A stretch of 64,000 nt of DNA from Bursaphelenchus xylophilus (lineage: Eukaryota; Nematoda; Chromadorea; Rhabditida; Aphelenchoididae): positions 2,108,001 through 2,172,000 of the forward strand of contig CAJFCV020000004.1 in NCBI GenBank assembly GCA_904066235.2, read 5' to 3'. Position numbers and translations under genes: made by a program. Shown in pieces: positions 56,905 to 64,000 of the stretch. The number at the start of each line of letters is the position of its first letter. Position 1 is the first letter of the stretch. Below the pieces are notes generated by a model that searched no databases, had not been told where the DNA came from, and saw only the letters and a program-made list of their open reading frames with translations.

Positions 56905-59900
56905 TTAAACAATCGAATATTTCACTGGTTTTCCATCACTACGTCTCGAAACGCTGAGATACAATTTGCGAACGCAATATGCGAAGACAAAGGCAATGTA
57001 GACCAGATACACGTACAGTTGGGGATATCGGGAGGGTAGCCACCAGTTTTCGTAGTGAATGTGAAAGCCGTCCGAGGAGTTTCGGACGCCCAAAACGCCA
57101 ATGGCCATATTCGGGACGCCCATTCGGTAGGATATGGTGGGGACCTGAAATTAGTGAGTTGCTTTTACAATACAGGGTGTTCCAAGAGTTATGGAAAAAA
57201 ATATTGATTAATAAGCTTGTGCTCGGTGGTCCAATCCGACAATTTTTCCGCCTTGAATTCGGCGGAGTGTTTTTTTTTTAACAAATGAGGCTGTAAATTG
57301 TTGTAGGTGTAAAGAAAATGGGCGGGAAGAGATTCAGAAGATACAATATGACCTTTATTTCAAGTTTTTGTAATTCGGCGGAGACATTTTTTAACCTCGG
57401 CGGAGGATTTTTCTTCGACTTTGGAGAGCCAAAATTGGCTAAAACCAAACTGTATGGAATCACTAGTGGCATGGCGCCTAAACTTGACTTATATTACGTC
57501 TTCGGCCGACTGGGAGAAGAAAAAAAGGCAATTCGGCGGAGAAAAAAACTACCCCATTTTTACAGCCTCATTTGTGAAAAAAAACACTTCGCCGAATTCA
57601 AGGCGGATTACGGAAGCCTCCGCCCATAAAAAAAAATTTTTTTTGATTCTAAAAATTCCAAGGTTTTTCTGCAAAATGCAAAAAAGAATTTTCGGATTGG
57701 ACCACCGAGCACAAAGTTATTAATGAATAGTTTTTTCCACAATGCTTGGAACACCCTGCACTATGCAAAAGACATAGTATTTTTATAAAGTGAAAATGAT
57801 GACAAGACCCTAAAAAATCCCACCTGAATCTCCAGAACCGAATTCTTGTTGCCTTTCGCGAACAAAAACTTGATTCCATTCTCTCCAGCTACCCGATCAA
57901 ACCGCTGATCATGTTCGGGCTGGATGTAATACTCCGAGACATGGTCGTGGGCCGACAAAACCAGTCGAGTCTCGTAGCTCTCGTCGCTGAACTGCTCAAA
58001 AATGGGCTTGATGAAGCTGCGGATCATCGGCAAATGACTCAGCATCACCGGCAGGCCGCCGGGCGCTCTGCTCAAGCGGTACAGTTGATTGTCGCTGAGC
58101 GAGTCGACCATGCTGAGCTCGAGGAGCTTGTCGGTCGCGCGATTCGAATAATAGTTGGGGAATTTGTCGGCGAATTTGCGACGGAGATGGTCTTGAACCG
58201 GCTCCACTTCTCCGCCAATGTCGTTGTCGCCGGGAATGAAGATCAGCTGGAGAATTTTTGTTAATAAGGACTAGAGAGGAGAGATCTGATTGTAGAACCT
58301 GACTGATTTTAAAACCAATTTGATCAAGTTGCCCAATCTGACCGGTCATGGTAAGTCAAAAAAAATTTTTTTCAGCTCGAAATCTCGGGTTAAAAGACAT
58401 AAAGTTTTGATCAAGTAGCCCAATTTGACCGGTCAGTCAAAAAAAAATTTTTTTTCTCAACGATATTTCGGATTACAAGACTGAAAATTTCGGTCAATTT
58501 GCACAATACGACCGGCCAAGTTGCCCAAACTGACCGATCATAATAAATCAAAAAATTTTTTTTAACTCCAAATCTCGGATTAAAAGGCTTAAAATTTCGG
58601 TCAATTTGCCCGGTCATGAACACTAGCAACATTAGAAGGGTCAACCAAAATCGTTTTTGAACTCAAAATCTAGGATTGAAAGACTTAAAACTGCGCTCAA
58701 TTTGCCCAATATGACCGGTTAAGTTGCCCAAACTGACCGGTCATGATAAGTCAAAAAAAAATTTTTAACTCAAAACCTCGGATTAAAAGACTTAAAATTT
58801 TGGTCAATTTGTCCAATATGACCGGTCAAGTTGCCTAAACTGACCGGTCATGACCACCAGAAACATTAAAAGGGTCGACCAAAAAAAATTTTAACTCGAA
58901 ATCCAGCTCTCCATGGTTTAAAATTTCGGTCAATTTGCCCAAACTGACCGGTCAACTTGTCCAAATTGACCGGTCATGAACGCCAACAGTATTGTTAAAA
59001 AGGTCAATCAAAACGTTTTTCGAACTCAAAATCCATCTTTTGACTTAAAATTTCGGTCAAGTTGCCCAGTATGACCGGTCATGACGACCAAAAAAACAAA
59101 CCCATTTTCTTCTCAAAATTTAAAATCAATTTAAATTTGAACAGTGAAAGTCAATTTGCCCAATCTGACCGGTCAAATAAACCTAATTTATACTGTTTTT
59201 TTTTATTTTAAAATTGCTTACTGTGGTGTTCAAGTCGAATTGCGGGAATGCCTCGTAAAACCGGTTTATCGCCCATTCTCGCTCCGCATCGTTCGCAAAC
59301 ACCATTTCATCGATGAGGTCGCCGAGAAAGATGACCATATCCGGCTGAAGAATTTTGTAGGCCACCGTGAACGCATTGCTCATGTAACTGAAAAGGGAAA
59401 TATTGCCAAATTTATGTAGGATTTGTGTGTAAGAAAATTTACAATTAGCAGAGACTTTATCGAGAATTTTTAGAGTTGAAATTAATATTTGGGCATATTA
59501 GCCAACTTCGCTGGTCAATTTCGGCGGCAACTTTCCCGATCAATTTGAAGATAATTGAGGTGATTTTTGTCTTAAATTTGACTGAAAACTAACATTGGGC
59601 AAGTTGCCCGGTCATTTTGGGCAAGTTGCCCGGTAAAATTGGGCAACTTGCTCGGCCAGTTTGAAGATAATTGAGGTTTGTTTTTTTTTTGAGTTTGGTT
59701 GAAAACTAAGAATGGACAGCTTGCTCGGTCAAATTGAGCAACTTTCCCGCACAAGCTGGGCAAGTTGCCCGGTCATATTGGGCGAGTTGCCTGGTCAATT
59801 TGGAGGTAATTGAGGTGTGTTTTTTCTTGAATTTGGCTGAAAACTTATATTGGACAACTTGGCCAGTCATTTTGGGCAAGTTGCCCGGTCAGGTTGGGCA

Positions 59901-60339
59901 AGTTGCGCGGTCATATTGGGCAAGTTAACTGACATCTTAAGCCTTATAACGTCACTTCCTGAATTTAAAAAATCATTTGGAATGATCAAATATTTTTTTA
60001 AAAAATGTCTACGCACTTTATGAAAACACTCGAAAATCGATCAAAACAGACTATATAGCCGTCCGCTTACAACGGAACCTCCCAAAAACGACCATCAAAA
60101 AAAACATACCGGTCCGAGTCCCATCGTGTGAAGGCCCCCAACCATTTCGGTTCGTTCTGATATCCCACCAATTGCGGGTCCGCCACCAACATAACTCTTA
60201 TCCCACCCTCTTCGGGCATCCGCCAAAAACACGAGCGGATCCGCAGCGCCAAGTACTCGTTGTAGTGGGCGATCGCGCCCAACACCACCAAAAATATGAG
60301 CCATGGAGGGTAGCGGGAGACGAGACGGCGACAGTTCAT
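56905..60339 (-). CDS. PGAP5/Cdc1-type metallophosphoesterase
   Basis: Family members (mammalian PGAP5/MPPE1, yeast Cdc1 and Ted1) act in the secretory pathway and remove ethanolamine phosphate from GPI anchors. Exons (minus): 60339-60110, 59387-59222, 58246-57824, 57144-56905; 352 residues, all junctions in phase. An N-terminal membrane segment (about 12-27, WLIFLVVLGAIA) and a C-terminal one (about 315-335, LYVYLVYIAFVFAY) bracket the catalytic domain. Metal-binding motifs are in order: ADPQL (Asp54), GDLID (Asp100), GDND (Asn140, Asp141), SH (His203) and AHDH (His232, His234). The DPQ and GDND variants are closer to Cdc1/Ted1 than to classical DxH and GNHD. Introns 1-2 are filled with GACCGGTC repeats and intron 3 holds a MITE. 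Confidence 0.92.
57173..57758. mobile_element. 586-bp palindromic MITE in phosphoesterase intron 3
   Basis: Begins CAGGGTGTTCCAAGAGTTAT after TA and ends AATGCTTGGAACACCCTG. The right flank is CA, so the TA duplication is imperfect. Inner arms also pair (CTCGGTGGTCCAATCC / GGATTGGACCACCGAG). Non-coding, Tc1/mariner-like ends. Confidence 0.82.
58290..59175. repeat. GACCGGTC-based irregular array, phosphoesterase intron 2
   Basis: At least a dozen copies of TTGCCCAA(A/T)(C/A)TGACCGGTCA, spaced 30-130 bp, with repeated connecting text such as TTAAAATTTCGGTCAATTTG. It occupies almost the entire intron between the exons ending at 58246 and 59222. Confidence 0.88.
59490..59930. repeat. Related TTGCCCGGTCA array, phosphoesterase intron 1
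   Basis: Repeats of GGGCAAGTTGCCCGGTCA in about 130-bp units (connecting AATTTGGAGGTAATTGAGGT). The central motif is CCGGTCA without the full GACCGGTC palindrome, indicating a separate subarray. Confidence 0.82.
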
Positions 60340-60755
60340 TTTTCGCCGGAATTTTCGACCGGTATATTAGAGAGATCTCGGTCAAAACAGAGGCAAAAGT
60401 TGGTGGGATATAGCGTTGGTTTTTTCAATTGAATAGAAAAAAATTTCGAAAAAAATTTTTTTTTTAATTTTGAATTTCCGCCAAAAAAGATGAGATTCCC
60501 ACCAAACACTGGGTTGAGATCCGCACGACCGCCTCACATGGTCGAAAAATGTAGTTTTTCTCTGTAAAATTACAATTTTTTTAAAGCCGAAAAAGTCGAA
60601 AAAATGAAGGAAGTGAAACAAGGTGGAATTTCAAAACGCCTCCGGGCATTTTTGGCCTACAAACACGCAAGGAAAAGAATATGCAACGAGTAGTCGGGAA
60701 TTGGGATATTTTTGTTTTCCCGCGGAAATTTGTTGGCTTATGGAAGGTGCAAAAA

Positions 60756-61130
60756 TTGCCAAGTGCGACGCTCAGATTTTGATGAAACTTGGGGACAAAT
60801 TTAGAATATTTTTTTCTAAAATATATGTGAGAATCCTAGCCCGCGCTTTGCAGAAACAACCGAGATTTTTAAATCGAAAATCGGGGAAAATTTAAAAATT
60901 TTTTGCGATTTTTGCCATGAAAATTTTCATGGCTATTTCTACCATAAAGGGTATTGTTTCCACAAAAAATCAATTTTTTCCGCATGAGACTAGCAAAGTT
61001 ATGGTCAAAAATGTGATTTTTCTCTAGCCGCTCTCCCACTTTTGCGTTCTCTCTCGGCAGATCGTCCAATATCTCGGCGGCGCTTGCAAAGTAAAAGCTA
61101 AAACATTTGAGAATTAATATGTGGACAACA
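60756..61130. mobile_element. Family-A MITE, worn ends
   Basis: AAGTGCGACGCTCAGATTTT at the left to GCTTGCAAAGTAAAAGCTAA; the right terminus is lost. Confidence 0.75.
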
Positions 61131-61234
61131 CAAGTAATTTTAGTGAAATTTCACAGCAATCTAACAAAAAAAATTTTTTGTTTATAAATAAATACAAAAA
61201 AAATTTTTTTTTGATTTGTATTATAATACTAAGG

Positions 61235-61665
61235 AAAGTAACCCTCAGATTTTCCTTAAATTTTGCACACACGTCGGGTATGGACTAAATAGCAATTTCT
61301 GAAAATTTTAGCTCGCCCTTGGCAGGCGCCGCCGAGATATTGAACGATCCGCCGAGAGAGCGTGCAAAAGTGGGAGAGCGGTCAGAGAAAAATTACCTTT
61401 TTCGGTCATAATGTCGTTAATTTCATGCGGAAAAAATTGATTTTTTGTGGAAACACTACCCTTTATGGTAGAAATAGCCATGAAAATTGTCATGGCAAAA
61501 ATCGCAAAAAAATTTGTCAATTTTCGCCGATTTTCGATCTAAAGATCTCGGTTGTTTCTGCAAAGCGCGAGCTAGGATTCTGGCATATATTTTTGAAAAA
61601 ATTATACTAAATTTGTCCCCAAGTTTCATCAAAATCTGAAAGTCGCGCATGGGGTAATTCTGTAA
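61235..61665. mobile_element. Family-A MITE, worn ends, inverted to 60756-61130
   Basis: Starts with CCCTCAGATTTTCCTTAAAT, ends TCTGAAAGTCGCGCATGGGG. Inverted relative to the neighbouring copy, so the two could pair as a larger hairpin. Confidence 0.75.
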
Positions 61666-62073
61666 AAAAAATAAATTTTTTAAAATTTTTTTAGAGCCAG
61701 ACAAAAAAATTTCGCTCAAAACCCTTTTCAACCCAAAACTCAAACTTGAAAAGGCTCGTCAACCGAATTTTACAGCAAACATTACTCCCCAATCGTCCTT
61801 CTTTTCTTGACAAAAGCACTCATAAAACCCTTTCAGCATTCCGCTTTTTATCCCGCCAATTCTTTTCCGGGTAATCCGAGGCTCTTCCCGACGTCCCCAT
61901 TCTCGCTTCGCGGTCTGTCCGTCTCCGCAAAGAAAATTGTGTTTGCTTTGGCACTCTTTTGCTTTTCACGGCGGATTTTTCGGAGTGAAAGAAAAGGAGG
62001 AAAAATTTTAGGGGAATTTTGAAAAGTTTCCCTATTTTGGGAGGAAAACCAAAAAAACAAATAAATTTTTTAA
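61666..62073. other. Spacer, no gene seen
   Basis: Open frame 61807-62022 (+) has no domain. Confidence 0.35.
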
Positions 62074-62522
62074 CAGGGGAAGTACTCCAAGTGCGACGCT
62101 CAGATTTTCTTTAAATTTTGCACACACGTCGGGTATGGACTAAATATCAATTCCTGAAAGTTTTAGCTCGCGCTTTGCGGGCGCCGCCGAGATATCGAAC
62201 GATTTTTGCCGCCGAGAGAGCACGCTCAACGTGGAGAGCGGTCAGAGAGAAAACCGTTTTTTGGCCATAACTTTGGCTGTTTCGAGCGGAAAAATTTGAT
62301 TTTTTGTAGAAACATTATTCTTTACGGTAGAAATAGGCATGAAACTTTTCGTGCCTAAATTCGGCAAAAAGTCCTAAATTTTCGCCGACTTTCGATCTAA
62401 AAATCTCGGTTGTTTCTGCAAAGCGAGAGCTAGGATCCTCGCATATATCTTATAAAAAATTGTTCTAAATTTGTGCCAAGTTTCATCAAAATCTGAGCGT
62501 CGCACTTGGAGTACTTCCCCTG
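62074..62522. mobile_element. Family-A MITE, full-length, TAA target site
   Basis: 449 bp, CAGGGGAAGTACTCCAAG to its complement, flanked by TAA (62071-62073, 62523-62525). The best-preserved copy in the window. Confidence 0.92.
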
Positions 62523-62525
62523 TAA

Positions 62526-63081
62526 GTAGAATGGTGGATAATTAAATTTAGGCTCCAGAAAAATTAAGTTAAAGTAATAAAATAAAGACAAAACTGCAAA
62601 TAAAAATAATTTTGAAAATTTTAAGAAAAATAAAATCCAAAACTCCGACAAAAAATTGTTGAATAAGAAAATTAGTCATATTCCACTTCTCGAAGCAGAA
62701 TACTAACCTCTGATTCACATTTTTTTTGAAAAAATTTGGGAAAAATCATTATTTTTGCTCAAAATTCGAAAAAAAATAAAAAAATGATACAGTACCCGAG
62801 ATTTGGTCTGAAAAAATTAGCTTGTTATCTAAAAATATAATACATGGAAGGTTTGTCGATTTTTTACTCGAAAAATTTAGAAAAAATGACTTATTTTCCA
62901 AATCCTTCCAATTCTGCCTCGAAAAAAATGAAAACGCCCAAAACCCCCAAAAAATTTTGTTACAGTAATCCCAATAGTCTAAACATCACCTACAGCCCTC
63001 TAAAACCACATGCCTTTCATTACCGAACATTAAGGCGCTGAAAACCATTGCAAAATTAAATTTTCAGTTGTCCGAACAACC
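62526..63081. other. Upstream region of dyf-3, AT-rich
   Basis: No gene recognised; contains A/T runs. Likely distal promoter. Confidence 0.4.
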
Positions 63082-63095
63082 GTTGTCATGGTGAA
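63082..63095 (+). promoter_or_regulatory. Candidate X-box (DAF-19/RFX site) upstream of dyf-3
   Basis: GTTGTCATGGTGAA fits the ciliary X-box consensus RYYNYYATRRNRAC at 13 of 14 positions (last base A instead of C). It ends 149 bp before the dyf-3 ATG, within the distance range usual for nematode X-boxes, in front of a gene class that DAF-19 controls. Confidence 0.6.
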
Positions 63096-63243
63096 TATAA
63101 AATTTGCGAAATTTTTGGGAAAACGCCTTGAGGAAAGGCTGAGCCAGCTATTGTTTGTTTATTATTGCCAACTCTAAATTTTGAATACAATTACTAGTAA
63201 TCAACTTTAAACTGTAGCAAGTTACGGACAATTTTTGCGGAGC

Positions 63244-63476
63244 ATGTCTTACCGGGAGCTTCGAGGTAAGAAAGGTCGTAAAATACGAATGGTCTGGCTA
63301 AAATGGTGTTTGAAAACGAGTAGTAGTATAATCTACAGCACTCTCTGTAAGCAGCAACTTTCAGATGCGGTGGAAATCCTCCGCTTTCTCCAATATCCAC
63401 GTTTAATTTCGATTGAAAACTTCCGGAATCCAAATTTCCCGTTAATGGCGGAAATTGTTGAATGGACAGTGAAAAA
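63244..63476 (+). CDS. dyf-3: DYF-3 (CLUAP1/IFT38), N-terminal exons, runs off the window
   Basis: Intraflagellar transport complex B subunit needed to build cilia. Exon 1 is 63244-63265 (MSYRELR), exon 2 is 63365-63476, joined in phase across a 99-bp intron. The product starts MSYRELRDAVEILRFLQYPR and continues to NFRNPNFPLMAEIVEW, the conserved N terminus of CLUAP1 proteins (calponin-homology-like fold). The exon 2 donor is AA|GTGAGT. No further exon is recognised before 64000, so about nine tenths of the protein lies beyond. An X-box-like site lies 149 bp upstream. The gene is divergent from the phosphoesterase gene. Confidence 0.88.
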
Positions 63477-64000
63477 GTGAGTAGAACTTGTGCCCAAAAG
63501 TCCTGAGGGTTTATCGTGGCACTGAATCGGTTCTCGAAAAAATGGGAATTGCGCGCGACGAAATGCAGAAAAATCAAAATGCAGACTATCCTTCATTTCG
63601 GGCAGGTTTTATTTGAGGAAATATTGGCCCGGGCATCGCGATTATCAGGCCAATATTGTAAAATTGTTGATTAGATAGCCAAAGTTGGCATGACAGTAAA
63701 AAAACTTTCTTTTTGTTTGGCTAGCCAAGAGCTTGGATTGGCTAGCCAGCACGTCAGAATGGCTGTCAAAGGTGTTTTCTACCGTTGCCATTACCTGTGA
63801 AGGCAGGCTGTTCAGAAAGTTTGGTCGTTTTTTTTATTGCTTTGTTTTACAAAGATTGTTTGTTGTTTGGCAAAGCGAATATATTTATTTGATAAAGCTT
63901 TTTCCCCTCTACAAAACTGCGTATTTCGTTTTTCTTGAAAGCTTAATTTTTTATTATTTTTCGGGCTCAAAAGTGAACCATCCAAAAGGCAAAAATTTGC
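63477..64000. other. Intron 2 of dyf-3, incomplete
   Basis: No exon continuing the CLUAP1 sequence was found. A short inverted motif (TTGGCTAGCCA) occurs around 63716-63750. Confidence 0.5.

Overview
This is nuclear DNA of a nematode. The evidence is small GT-AG introns, TTTTCAG/TTGCAG acceptors just before start codons (as expected for spliced-leader trans-splicing), a GUA tRNA-Tyr with a short intron, a U2 snRNA gene, and genes that look like C. elegans alp-1, prdx-2 and dyf-3. Roughly half of the window is mobile or repetitive DNA, nearly all of it fold-back (inverted-repeat) elements. I cannot name the species.

Layout. (1) 0.4-4.0 kb, minus: an intact four-exon alpha-tubulin gene (copy A) with a 1.3 kb DD37D (maT-type) Tc1/mariner element in its second intron. 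(2) 4.7-19 kb: nested fold-back elements, MITE families, a U2 snRNA gene (16.5 kb, minus) and a tRNA-Tyr gene (19.0 kb). (3) 19.7-22.2 kb, plus: alpha-tubulin copy B, with the same exon structure in inverted orientation. (4) 22.4-49.8 kb, minus: one 27 kb gene whose 14 exons join in phase to encode a 1286-residue ALP/Enigma (Zasp-like) protein with a PDZ domain, one internal LIM domain split across an 11.6 kb intron, a long disordered middle and three C-terminal LIM domains. (5) Inside that giant intron, on the opposite strand, a two-exon candidate secreted-peptide precursor (42.0-46.8 kb). (6) 55.4-56.2 kb, plus: a complete 195-residue typical 2-Cys peroxiredoxin. (7) 56.9-60.3 kb, minus: a four-exon, membrane-anchored PGAP5/Cdc1-type metallophosphoesterase. 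(8) 63.2 kb, plus: the first two exons of dyf-3 (CLUAP1/IFT38), with an X-box-like site 149 bp upstream, running off the window.

Repeats. At least six recurrent families can be defined by termini and target duplications: a 449-bp element with 3-bp TWA duplications (PIF/Harbinger-like), a ~255-bp TA-flanked palindromic MITE found repeatedly in alp-1 introns, a CAGTCTGTCGGG-ended family, an ACTAGTCCGTTCG-ended family, a 633-bp TA MITE, and two 1.7-1.8 kb TTAA-flanked fold-backs carrying a tRNA-like sequence in each arm. The palindromic 9-mer GCACNGTGC (N any base) recurs in introns and intergenic DNA, including a 32-33 bp minisatellite filling alp-1 intron 7. A second palindrome, GACCGGTC, fills introns of the phosphoesterase gene.

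The genes do not form an operon or pathway. Tubulin, ALP and DYF-3 are cytoskeletal or ciliary, but nothing here shows they are functionally linked.
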